A stretch of 15,760 bases of DNA from JAMXLO01 sp041487355 (GCA_041487355.1 JBGPND010000115.1:1-15760), one strand, 5' to 3'; counted from the stretch's first letter, positions 6,233 through 13,309 are shown. Made by a program: numbers and translations. Notes: a model not told the origin generated them from the sequence alone.

Positions 6233-7615
6233 ATGCCAGACGACATGCTCAGCAACTCCCGCATCACCGCGGCATTCCGGGAAAAGACCCCCGGTTCCGC
6301 GGCACTGGCGAAGGAGGCGGGCAATCTGTTCCCGAGCGGCGTCACGCATGATTCGCGGTATCTCGAGCCGTACGGCGTCTACATCGACCACGCCGAAGGG
6401 CCGCACAAATGGGATGTCGACGGCAACCGCTATGTCGATTTCTATGGCGGCCACGGTGCGCTGATCCTCGGCCACCGGCATCCGGCGGTCACACAGGCGG
6501 TCAGCGAGGCGTTCGGCGCCGGCACGCATTTCGGCGCCAGCCATCCACGCGAGATTCTGTGGGCGCGCGCGATCCAGCGACTGGTGCCGTCGGCGGAACG
6601 GGTGCGCTTTACCTCCTCCGGCACCGAGGCGACGCTGATGGCGGTGCGTCTCGCCCGCGCGTTCACCGGGCGTGAGACGCTGCTGCGCTTCCAGGGACAT
6701 TTCCATGGCTGGCACGACCACATGGCCAGCGGCTATTCGAACCACTTCGACGGTTCGCCGACGCCGGGCGTGCTGGCGGGTGTTGCGGAGAAGGCTGTAC
6801 TGCTGCCGCCCAACGACATCGCCGCCGTGCGCGATGTGCTGGCGAGCAACAGCGACATCGCGGCGGTGATCCTGGAGCCGACCGGCGCCTCGTTCGGCCA
6901 ACAGCCGATCGGCGCCGAATTCGTGCAGGAACTGCGGCGGCTGACAGAGCAGCACGGCGTGCTGCTGATCCTCGACGAGGTGGTGACGGGCTTCCGCGTC
7001 TCCCCAGGCGGCGCGCAGGTGGCGTTCGGCGTGCGGCCCGATCTTTCCAGCCTCGCCAAGATCGTCGCCGGCGGCCTGCCGGGCGCGGCGGTGGCGGGGC
7101 GCAAGGACATCCTCGACCAGCTCGACTTCGCCGTGTCGCAGCGCACGGGGCGCGAGAAGATTCAGCACCCTGGGACGTTCAATGCCAATCCCGTGTCAGC
7201 CGCGGCTGGCACCGCGGCGCTGACGGTGATCGCCGAGACCGATGCCTGCGAGCGCGCATCGCGCACGGCGGCGTCGCTGCGCGCGGCATTGAACGAGGTG
7301 CTGGAGGAAGAAGGCGTCTCCTGGGCGGTCTATGGCACCTATTCCGGCTTCCACACCTTCCTCAATCCGCGCGGCGAGAAGATCCGGCCCAGCACGTTCG
7401 ATCCGACGACGCTGACGCTCAATGATCTGAGGTCGCAGTCGAAGGCCCTGGTGAACAAGCTGCGGCTGGCGCTGCTGGTGAACGGCGTGGATGTGAATGG
7501 CCGGGTCGGCGGCTTCCTGTCGGTAACGCACACGGCTGACGATGTCGCGCACACCGCCGATGCGTTCCGCCAGGCGGTCCGTATGCTGAAGCAGGAAGGC
7601 GAGTTGAACCCATGA
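6233..7615 (+). CDS. Class III aminotransferase, glutamate-1-semialdehyde 2,1-aminomutase-like
   Basis: A 460-residue PLP enzyme of class III (fold type I). FPSGVTHDSRY (33-43), DVDGNRYVDFYGGHGALILGH (61-81), the phosphate-binding SSGTEA (128-133), FQGHFHGWHDH (153-163), LDEVVTGFR (247-255) and SLAKIVAGGLPGAAVAGR (273-290) with Lys276 as the Schiff-base lysine all fit the HemL-like subgroup. It is about 30 residues longer than typical HemL and may not be the haem-pathway enzyme; many such paralogues act on other amino acids or semialdehydes. Three in-frame ATGs lie at 6224, 6233 and 6245; 6233 is preferred because GGGGA lies nine bases before it. It diverges from the amidohydrolase, so the two may share a pathway. 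Confidence 0.88.
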   Translation: MPDDMLSNSRITAAFREKTPGSAALAKEAGNLFPSGVTHDSRYLEPYGVYIDHAEGPHKWDVDGNRYVDFYGGHGALILGHRHPAVTQAVSEAFGAGTHFGASHPREILWARAIQRLVPSAERVRFTSSGTEATLMAVRLARAFTGRETLLRFQGHFHGWHDHMASGYSNHFDGSPTPGVLAGVAEKAVLLPPNDIAAVRDVLASNSDIAAVILEPTGASFGQQPIGAEFVQELRRLTEQHGVLLILDEVVTGFRVSPGGAQVAFGVRPDLSSLAKIVAGGLPGAAVAGRKDILDQLDFAVSQRTGREKIQHPGTFNANPVSAAAGTAALTVIAETDACERASRTAASLRAALNEVLEEEGVSWAVYGTYSGFHTFLNPRGEKIRPSTFDPTTLTLNDLRSQSKALVNKLRLALLVNGVDVNGRVGGFLSVTHTADDVAHTADAFRQAVRMLKQEGELNP

Positions 7616-7683
7616 GTTTTTGGGCTCAGAGTCTAGCGGCGAGCCATAGATAGGCCATTCCTGCCGATCACGCGACAAAGTGC

Positions 7684-8703
7684 TCAGCCGGCGCTGAATC
7701 TAAACCTGCTCCCCGACACGTACTCCTCGACATCATCAAAGGCGATCCATCGCCTACCGAGGGCCTCGGCCACGGCGCCTGTCGTGTTTGACCCGGCAAA
7801 CGGGTCAACTACGATGTCTCCCTCCGTTGTCAGCATTCTAATGAAGAAATCAGGCAACGCCTTGGGAAACCTTGCTGGGTGGATCGTCACGCCGTGCGAT
7901 TTGCATTGCAAAGTGTATGGGTCATTCGCCGCATTGTTCCCCATGATCAAAACACTCTCTGGTACAGCCGGCAGCTCATCGTCAGGGGCCGCAACAAAAT
8001 TAGACGGTATTGCGCCGTTTCCCTTGATCTCAGCCCAACTCTTCCTGATTTTGTAACCACCTGGCCTAGTGGTTTCCCGCAGCCCCCTCCGCTGCAGCCG
8101 ATACATATCCGCGCTGAGTTCCCGCTTGAGAACATTCCGATTCGAGGCTTTCGGCCATGGCGTCTTAGATAACCACCAGACGTACTCGACGGAATCCTTT
8201 ACCCGGATTCGCCGTACGGTCACCCATTCGGCTGGCATCGGCATCTTTGCCGGATTATACCAAAAGCATTCTTGAGCCAAGTGGAAGCCAACATCTTCAA
8301 TCAGCCTCACCAATAGCTTGAAGTGATATATAGACCGAGTCGGCGTACCCTTATTGTAGCTACCTCCAATGTTAAGCACAAGACTACCGTCATCTGTGAG
8401 AGCACGAAACATCTCGCGGGCAAAGTCCAAGAACCATTCTACATATTTTCCCTTTGAGACATTGCCGTAGTCTTTCTTGAAGTGAAGCGCGTACGGCGGG
8501 GAAGTCATGAATAGATTGATTGATCGGTCGGGAAGGCCACTGAGAGCCGTCAAGCTGTCAGTCACGTACGCGCAGCCGTATTCCGTCTGGTAGAGTGGTG
8601 GTAGGGCGACTAGCTCCGAAACCGACGGGTGACTCTTCGAGAGGAGTGACAACTGCGACAACTCGGCCTCCTTGGTCCGCGCGACTCGTAGAGTGCGTAT
8701 CAT
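7684..8703 (-). CDS. DNA N4-cytosine methyltransferase, M.PvuII-like (beta class)
   Basis: A 339-residue site-specific DNA methyltransferase. Catalytic motif IV is TSPPY (67-71), typical of N4-cytosine enzymes. It comes before the AdoMet-binding motif I VVDPFAGSNTTG (298-309), which is the beta-class order. Phrases such as YQTEYG, VTDSL, TSPPYAL-KK-YGN, RIRVKD, HPARFP and FFIRML closely recall M.PvuII (336 residues, recognises CAGCTG), so the target may be CAGCTG or similar; that is from memory of the family, not a search. There are about 30 extra residues before the family-like part, no good Shine-Dalgarno stands before ATG 8703, and a later start is possible. It diverges from the HTH-nuclease pair and shares its lower GC content, unlike the flanking genes, which suggests horizontal transfer. 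Confidence 0.92.
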   Translation of the reverse strand: MIRTLRVARTKEAELSQLSLLSKSHPSVSELVALPPLYQTEYGCAYVTDSLTALSGLPDRSINLFMTSPPYALHFKKDYGNVSKGKYVEWFLDFAREMFRALTDDGSLVLNIGGSYNKGTPTRSIYHFKLLVRLIEDVGFHLAQECFWYNPAKMPMPAEWVTVRRIRVKDSVEYVWWLSKTPWPKASNRNVLKRELSADMYRLQRRGLRETTRPGGYKIRKSWAEIKGNGAIPSNFVAAPDDELPAVPESVLIMGNNAANDPYTLQCKSHGVTIHPARFPKALPDFFIRMLTTEGDIVVDPFAGSNTTGAVAEALGRRWIAFDDVEEYVSGSRFRFSAG

Positions 8704-8784
8704 AACACTTGACGACAGTCCGTTAATGCCGTCCTAGCATGCAACTGTGTGGTCAGGATCGATTCTGCCGTTAATGGGTTGTCT
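8704..8784. promoter_or_regulatory. Divergent control region of the restriction-modification island
   Basis: An 81-bp spacer between the methyltransferase and the HTH gene. CCGTTAATG occurs twice in direct orientation, at 8720-8728 and 8768-8776, 48 bp apart. A TTGACG (8709-8714) could be a -35 box for plus-strand transcription, with TAGCAT (8735-8740) as a poorly spaced -10. The second repeat copy ends nine bases before the HTH ATG, where a bound protein would block expression. The operator role and the promoter are inferences. Confidence 0.4.
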
Positions 8785-8994
8785 ATGTCAACCAATTTCT
8801 CTGCTGAGGATTGGATCACTCCCGCCGAAGCGGCTCGCGTGAGAGGTGTCTCTCGCCAAGCTATCGCTAAGCTGGTTCGAAGCCATCGCCTGCGTCTGCT
8901 CAATGTTGGCGGCCATACGTTTGTCAACAAGGAAGACGTGCTCAACTTTGTTCGTCAGAAACCTGGAAGGCCCAGCGGTGGAGAGAAGTCTTGA
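8785..8994 (+). CDS. Small excisionase/MerR-type helix-turn-helix protein
   Basis: A 69-residue protein consisting almost entirely of a winged helix-turn-helix of the HTH_17/excisionase type: WITPAEAARVRGVSRQAIAK (helix-turn-helix) followed by LLNVGGHTFVNKEDVLNFV (wing and last helix). A GTG at 8749 would add 12 residues. ATG 8785 is chosen because the domain begins just after it; neither start has a clear Shine-Dalgarno. It overlaps the nuclease gene by 17 nt and is divergent from the methyltransferase, the position usually held by a controller (C) protein. Known C proteins are XRE-type rather than MerR/Xis-type, so this would be an unusual regulator, or alternatively a DNA-recognition subunit for the nuclease. 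Function is inferred only from fold and position. Confidence 0.75.
   Translation: MSTNFSAEDWITPAEAARVRGVSRQAIAKLVRSHRLRLLNVGGHTFVNKEDVLNFVRQKPGRPSGGEKS
8965..8970 (+). promoter_or_regulatory. Shine-Dalgarno of the nuclease gene
   Basis: GGAAGG lies seven bases before the GTG at 8978, inside the HTH coding sequence. It decides the nuclease start against the longer open frame, whose upstream part is an out-of-frame reading of the HTH gene. Confidence 0.7.
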
Positions 8995-9715
8995 TGAACT
9001 TCTTGCTGCGATTGATCGCCTTGACGCGCCCTCAAAGCAGCGTATTTTCGACACTATCAGAGATCACGTCACCATTCACCGTCTGGAGGATGACTTTGGA
9101 ATTCCGGCCCAGATAATCCTGGAAGCGATCAGTCGAGCCGGCGATTTAACGCAGCGAGGGGTTAGAGGTGTCATTGCAGAGACGGTCTTCGCGACAAGGG
9201 TTGCCCCAAACGTAATCGATTGGCAAATCGACACCCCTGTTGGTGACCATCCATACGACGTTCGTTTGAGGCGGAATCATCATCATGTTCGCATCCAAGT
9301 GAAGATGCAGCGCCGTGCGCGTGGCGAGCCTTTGATGAAGGCAAGGCTCAAAGGCGGCGGTAAAGATCATTACATTGTGGAGGTACAACGGACCAGGACA
9401 GGTCAAAAGGCTGGAATAGATACTCGTCCGTACCGGTACGGAGAGTTCGATCTCCTGGCTGTTTGCATGCAGCCGTCGACACGTGGTTGGATCGACTTCC
9501 TCTACACCTCTGTTTGGTCACTGGCTTCGAAAAGGAATGAGGCAGCCTCCAGTCCTAACCAGCCCGACGAACATGCCATCATCCAGACCATGCAGTTTGT
9601 TCCACCGTTTCCGGCCGAGGCTGACCTACACTGGACCTCTGATCTGAATATGGCTCTGGAAAGGGCTCTCGTCTCGCGCGCAAGCGGTCGGTCGTCAGGG
9701 CCTGATCCCGTCTAA
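8978..9715 (+). CDS. Putative PD-(D/E)xK restriction endonuclease (QxK variant)
   Basis: A 245-residue protein starting at GTG. I do not recognise its exact family, but it has the layout of a PD-(D/E)xK nuclease: a helical N-terminus (ERSLDELLAAIDRL), Glu68 in LTQRGVRGVIAETVF, Asp94 in HPYDVRL, then Gln107-Val-Lys109 in VRIQVKM as a QxK variant of the catalytic (E/D)xK. YRYGEFDLLAVCM (152-164) follows, a pattern often seen in the last core strand of such enzymes. The 17-nt overlap with the HTH gene implies coupled translation. Lying beside an M.PvuII-like methyltransferase, it is most likely the cognate restriction enzyme. It shows no resemblance to the 157-residue R.PvuII. GC content is lower than in flanking genes. 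Function rests on motif and context. Confidence 0.65.
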   Translation: MERSLDELLAAIDRLDAPSKQRIFDTIRDHVTIHRLEDDFGIPAQIILEAISRAGDLTQRGVRGVIAETVFATRVAPNVIDWQIDTPVGDHPYDVRLRRNHHHVRIQVKMQRRARGEPLMKARLKGGGKDHYIVEVQRTRTGQKAGIDTRPYRYGEFDLLAVCMQPSTRGWIDFLYTSVWSLASKRNEAASSPNQPDEHAIIQTMQFVPPFPAEADLHWTSDLNMALERALVSRASGRSSGPDPV

Positions 9716-9739
9716 TGCAATGGAAAATTCCTTCCTCAA

Positions 9740-10543
9740 CTAGGCTGCTTCGGCGAGCTGCCGCGGGCGGTAGATCGCGATGTGGGTGACGCGTGCCAGT
9801 GGCGTGCGTTCGTTCGCCAGCACCAGCGCGTCGACCTCGACGAACTTGTGGCCCTTGTGCTCGTAGTTCTGCGTGACGCGGGCGCGTGCGCTCAGCGTGT
9901 CGCCGATGTGCGCGATGCCGAGGTTCTGCACCTTGCTGCCGACATGCATCCACGCCGGTAACACCACGTTGTGCGACAGCACCCAGTTGCAGCAGCGCAG
10001 GATGGTGCCGGGATGCACGATGCCTTCCGCCGCATACAGCGGATCGGCCTCGCGCGTGTCCTTCAGGTCCTGCGCATGATAATCCGCCGTGACGAGCAAT
10101 GGATTCATGCCGAGCCATGAACCGACGACGAGCGAGCGTTCATCGGCGGGCGGACGAGACTCATGCGCAGGTGGCGTGGCTGACCGGAAGTCGGCCAGCG
10201 ACGGCGCGGCGACAGCGGACGGCAATGTCGCCAATCCGGTGGCGCAGATCTCGCCATGGCTGCGCACCTGCAGCGCGAGACCGTCGGCCGTCTCTTCGGC
10301 GGTGATCTCAGCGATGTCGCCTTCATAGACAGGCTTGGCAAACTTGCAATCGCCGGTGCCGCGCTCCAGCCAGGCGCGGCCCCAGTGCGCCAGCGGCAGG
10401 TGCGTCATGTAGGCGTAGACGTGCACCCCACCCACGAGGCCGCCGGTGAAGCCGAAGCGTCGCGCGGTGGCGTCATCGTGGATCTTGTTCTCCGACGCCT
10501 TCGCGGTGTTGTACGCCGACACGTGGTAGGGCTGGAGGGACAT
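9740..10543 (-). CDS. MaoC-like double-hotdog protein (acyl dehydratase-like)
   Basis: A 267-residue protein with two hotdog halves. The first carries ENKIHDDATARRFGFTGG (18-35) and LVGGVHVYAYM (36-46), the MaoC/hydratase-2 arrangement of an Asp/His pair and a glycine-rich turn. The second half (about 145-267) has GIVHPGTILRCCNWVL (174-189) and a typical hotdog strand KVQNLGIAHIGDTLSARARV (204-223). Such proteins hydrate or dehydrate acyl-CoA thioesters or act as thioesterases; the substrate is unknown. ATG 10543 is preceded by AAGGA with an eight-base spacer. It lies downstream of the VOC gene on the same strand, with a palindromic repeat between them, and it is the first GC-rich gene after the restriction-modification island. 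Confidence 0.82.
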   Translation of the reverse strand: MSLQPYHVSAYNTAKASENKIHDDATARRFGFTGGLVGGVHVYAYMTHLPLAHWGRAWLERGTGDCKFAKPVYEGDIAEITAEETADGLALQVRSHGEICATGLATLPSAVAAPSLADFRSATPPAHESRPPADERSLVVGSWLGMNPLLVTADYHAQDLKDTREADPLYAAEGIVHPGTILRCCNWVLSHNVVLPAWMHVGSKVQNLGIAHIGDTLSARARVTQNYEHKGHKFVEVDALVLANERTPLARVTHIAIYRPRQLAEAA

Positions 10544-10566
10544 GGCGATCGTCCTTGTGTCTGATC

Positions 10567-10642
10567 GTCATGGCCGGGCTTGACCCGGCCATCCACCCCC
10601 AGCCATCGGTGCGTGGATGGCCGGGCCAAGCCCGGCCATGAC
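10567..10642. repeat. Palindromic repeat family B, copy 1
   Basis: Arms 10567-10596 and 10613-10642 pair over 30 positions with one mismatch around a 16-nt loop. The core is GTCATGGCCGGGCTTG...CAAGCCCGGCCATGAC. It lies in the 111-nt spacer between the VOC stop and the MaoC start. Copy 2 is at 13227-13292 with the same 27-base outer sequence. Similar GGCCGGG-TTGA-CCCGGCC palindromes are, as I recall, common between genes in alphaproteobacteria. Confidence 0.95.
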
Positions 10643-10654
10643 AATAGAGTATCG

Positions 10655-11548
10655 TCAGTTCAGCGCCCAGACGCCGACCTCATACCCCGGCACGAAATTG
10701 CGGTTGTTCATGTCCGGATTGCGGTTGACGAACACGCGATTGAACATCGGGTGGCGCATGCTGCGCGTCTCGTGCTCGATGCGGAAGATCGGCTTGTTGG
10801 TGTCCACATCGACGATGTCGAGGAAGCGGTACTGGTGCTGATCGCTCTCCTCACTGATCAGCCCGCGCTCCAGCAGCTTCCGGTGCGGGCCGGAGAAGTC
10901 AGCGAGCGTGATCTGGATGTGGTGGCCATCATATTCGGGCAGCTTCTTCTTGGTCTCGCGGTACGTCACCTTGCTGTCAGCAGACGTATTCGCCCAGGCA
11001 TACGGGCCGCACTCGTCCTTTGCCACACCGGCGATGCCGCCGAGAATGTCGGTGTAGAAGCGCGCGATCGCCGAAAGGTCGGTGCCGGCCGGCACGTCGA
11101 ACTCGACATACGGCATGCCGACGCGAAGCTGGCCGAACCTTGCCGGATCGGGCGCATGGACGCGGATGCGGTTGCCCCACGGGCAGGTGGTTTCCACCAC
11201 ATCGCCGACCTGTTTGAAGCTGAACCTGGTCCCTTCCAGGAACTTCTTCGCGTAGTCCAGCCGCTTCAGCAGCGCCTCCAGGTCGGGCAGCACCAGCCCG
11301 GTGGTGCCGCGCACCACCTGCGGCGCACGCGTCGGCAGGTGGAACTGGCCACGGCCGACATTCACCCACATGTTCTCCAGCCCTGCCATCAGGTAGGGAT
11401 CGCGCGTCAGCCCCAGGCCCATCAGGTAGAAGGCGATCGCCTTGCTCTGATCGGGCACAGTGACATTCACGTGTCCAAGCTCGACGATGTTGCCGAGATC
11501 CTCGACCGCCCGATCGAATTGCGGCTTTGTGGCCATCGTGTCGTTCAT
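10655..11548 (-). CDS. Two-domain VOC family protein (glyoxalase/extradiol dioxygenase-like)
   Basis: A 297-residue protein with two vicinal-oxygen-chelate domains. The first starts at VELGHVNVTVPDQSKAIAFY (22-41) with His26; the second starts around MPYVEFDVPAG (145-155), where a second RFYTDILGG (163-171) marks the repeat. Candidate metal ligands are His26, Glu149, His209 or His210 in YDGHHIQITL, and Glu258 in IFRIEHE. The fold is shared by glyoxalases, extradiol dioxygenases and others, so the reaction is not assigned. ATG 11548 (MNDTMATKP) is preferred to an upstream ATG adding 14 residues and to ATG 11536; the signals are weak. It is probably co-transcribed with the MaoC-like gene and diverges from the amidase. 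Confidence 0.8.
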   Translation of the reverse strand: MNDTMATKPQFDRAVEDLGNIVELGHVNVTVPDQSKAIAFYLMGLGLTRDPYLMAGLENMWVNVGRGQFHLPTRAPQVVRGTTGLVLPDLEALLKRLDYAKKFLEGTRFSFKQVGDVVETTCPWGNRIRVHAPDPARFGQLRVGMPYVEFDVPAGTDLSAIARFYTDILGGIAGVAKDECGPYAWANTSADSKVTYRETKKKLPEYDGHHIQITLADFSGPHRKLLERGLISEESDQHQYRFLDIVDVDTNKPIFRIEHETRSMRHPMFNRVFVNRNPDMNNRNFVPGYEVGVWALN

Positions 11549-11625
11549 TTCCAGGGGTCCCCTCTGCCGGTTTTCCATCCGTTGGCGCATGATACTGCCG
11601 GGCGGCGCTTTCGGTCCATGGGGGC

Positions 11626-11650
11626 GCCCCCCGGGTCAAGCCCCGGGGGC
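11626..11650. repeat. Short GC hairpin related to repeat family B
   Basis: Bases 11626-11635 and 11641-11650 form a 10-bp stem with one mismatch around the loop TCAAG. The centre GGGTCAAGCCC matches the core of family B. It lies 26 nt before the amidase ATG, in the divergent VOC/amidase spacer (11549-11676). No clear promoter boxes are visible there. Confidence 0.6.
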
Positions 11651-11676
11651 ACGCTCAGACAAGGGGGAAGCGACCA

Positions 11677-13179
11677 ATGGCGGCAGAGACGGGCCTGGCG
11701 ATGGGCTGGGAGGAATGGGCGCGTCACGACGGTATGGCGCTCGCCGAACTCGTGCGGACTCGGCGGGTGAGCGCACAGCAGGTCACCGCGCAGGCGGCTG
11801 CGGCGGTTGCCCGACTGAATCCGAAGCTCGAAGCCGTGATCGAGGTGTTCGACGATACGCGAGCCAATCCGGATGTCGATGGCCCGGACACGTCGGGAAA
11901 GCTGTACGGCGTGCCGATCTTCCTGAAGGATCTCGGCTCCGGGCTGAAGGGACGCACGCAGGATTCCGGCTCGGCCTTCACCAAGGGCACGCGCATCGCT
12001 GCCACCGATCCGACGGTGGAGAATTTCCTGCGCGCCGGCCTGGTGCCGCTCGGCCGTTCCGCCACACCCGAGTTCGGCATGACCTTCGACACCACCACCG
12101 ACTACCGCGGCGGCGTCAAGGTGACGCGCAGCCCGTGGAATCTGCAGCGCACGCCAGGCGGCTCATCCGGCGGCTCGGCGGCTGCGGTGGCGGCAGGCGT
12201 GGTGCCGCTTTCCATGTCCTCGGACGGCGGCGGCTCGACGCGGATACCGGCGTCGTTCTGCGGCCTGGTCGGGCTGAAGGCCTCGCGCGGCCGCGTGCCG
12301 CAGCCGCTGGCGCGCAACGAATACGTCACGCGCATCAGCATCGACGGCGTGGTCTCGCGCAGCGTGCGCGACACCGCCGCGGTCTACGACTACCTGAGCC
12401 GCGTCCCCAACGGCGGCTCGTTCATCAAGATGGCCGCGCCCACCGGCTCCTATCTCGATGCAATCGCGCGCGAACCGGGCAAACTGAAGATCGGCCTGTC
12501 CACCGCACGCTGGGGCCGCGGCACCGACACCGACCCCGAAGTTGCGGCGCGCGTGCGCGAGGCCGCACGGCTGCTGGAATCGCTCGGCCACGCGGTGGAG
12601 GAACTGAACGACGATGCGATCTGCGACTGGGAAACCATGTGGTGGGGCTACATCACCCAGTGGATCAGCAGCCGCTCGCTGTTCACCACGATGGCGGCGG
12701 ACAAGGGCATCGCCACCAGCGACCTGAAGAAGCTGCTGAACCCGATGACCTGGCGGCACTACGAAGCGGCCGACCGCTACGACAAGTTCGACATCTTCCG
12801 CATGATGAACGCGAACAACACCGTCACCCGCCAGTTCGGCGCGCTGATGGAGCGCTACGACATGCTGCTGACACCGACTTTGGCGATCCGCGTGCCCGAG
12901 GCCAATGGCCCGTACTCGCTGTTGCGCGACGAACCGCTCGATCCGTGGGTGAACCGGCTTGCCGATGCCTGCCGCTACACCATGCCCGGCAACGAGACCG
13001 GACTGCCTGGCATCAACATCCCGGCAGGTCTGGATAGCGACGGTCTGCCGATCGGTGTCCAGCTCCACGGCAACTTCGCACGCGAGGACCTGCTGCTGCA
13101 GCTCGCCGCACAGATCGAGCGGGCGAAGCCGGAGTGGTTCGGTGCCATCCCACCGGTGCACGTGACGAAGGGCGACTGA
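11677..13179 (+). CDS. Amidase signature family enzyme
   Basis: A 500-residue amidase-signature hydrolase with the Ser-cisSer-Lys triad: Lys84 in VPIFLKD, the cis-serine in TPGGSSGGSAAAVAAG (159-174, Ser163/164) and the nucleophile Ser187 in SSDGGGSTRIPASFCGL (181-197). Members cleave amides of many kinds; the GatA subunit of the tRNA amidotransferase shares the fold, but no gatB or gatC is nearby and the C-terminus (GLPGINIPAGLDSDGLPIG) is that of stand-alone amidases. ATG 11677 is preceded by AAGGGGGAAG. The substrate is unknown; with the following MFS transporter and CoA-transferase it could belong to uptake and breakdown of an amide or carboxylic acid. Confidence 0.92.
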   Translation: MAAETGLAMGWEEWARHDGMALAELVRTRRVSAQQVTAQAAAAVARLNPKLEAVIEVFDDTRANPDVDGPDTSGKLYGVPIFLKDLGSGLKGRTQDSGSAFTKGTRIAATDPTVENFLRAGLVPLGRSATPEFGMTFDTTTDYRGGVKVTRSPWNLQRTPGGSSGGSAAAVAAGVVPLSMSSDGGGSTRIPASFCGLVGLKASRGRVPQPLARNEYVTRISIDGVVSRSVRDTAAVYDYLSRVPNGGSFIKMAAPTGSYLDAIAREPGKLKIGLSTARWGRGTDTDPEVAARVREAARLLESLGHAVEELNDDAICDWETMWWGYITQWISSRSLFTTMAADKGIATSDLKKLLNPMTWRHYEAADRYDKFDIFRMMNANNTVTRQFGALMERYDMLLTPTLAIRVPEANGPYSLLRDEPLDPWVNRLADACRYTMPGNETGLPGINIPAGLDSDGLPIGVQLHGNFAREDLLLQLAAQIERAKPEWFGAIPPVHVTKGD

Positions 13180-13226
13180 TCCCACAGCGATGCTTGAGGA
13201 CGGAAGAAGGGCCGACGGTAGAAAAC

Positions 13227-13292
13227 CGTCATGGCCGGGCTTGACCCGGCCATCTGCGGCGGCAGATGGCCGGGTCAAGCCCGGCCATGACG
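13227..13292. repeat. Palindromic repeat family B, copy 2 (perfect)
   Basis: Arms 13227-13257 and 13262-13292 are exact reverse complements over 31 bp around the 4-nt loop GGCG. The outer part is identical to copy 1. It sits between the amidase stop and the MFS start. If the MFS gene were started at ATG 13190 this element would be translated (SWPGLTRPSAAADGRVKPGHD), which argues against that start. Confidence 0.97.
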
Positions 13293-13309
13293 AGAAATAC
13301 AGAGCTCGC

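Noticed and set aside
6164..7168. Extension of the amidohydrolase frame to 710 codons, starting at 7168
   Set aside because: The upstream 335 codons are antisense to the aminotransferase and show no family similarity. The metallohydrolase domain begins exactly at ATG 6163 with a good ribosome site.
8846..8977. ATG start at 8846 for the nuclease
   Set aside because: Those codons are an out-of-frame reading of the HTH gene. GTG 8978 has a well-spaced GGAAGG and keeps the HTH frame intact.
8978..9715. Nuclease as an R.PvuII homologue
   Set aside because: R.PvuII is about 157 residues and shares no recognisable phrases with this 245-residue protein. Only the methyltransferase looks PvuII-like.
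7616..9736. Prophage or insertion-sequence origin of the low-GC island
   Set aside because: No integrase, transposase, terminal inverted repeats or target-site duplication can be seen. The excisionase-like HTH alone is not enough.
13190..13309. ATG 13190 as the MFS transporter start
   Set aside because: It would translate the whole of repeat B copy 2 as an N-terminal extension, and it has no Shine-Dalgarno. The transmembrane protein begins after GTG 13310.
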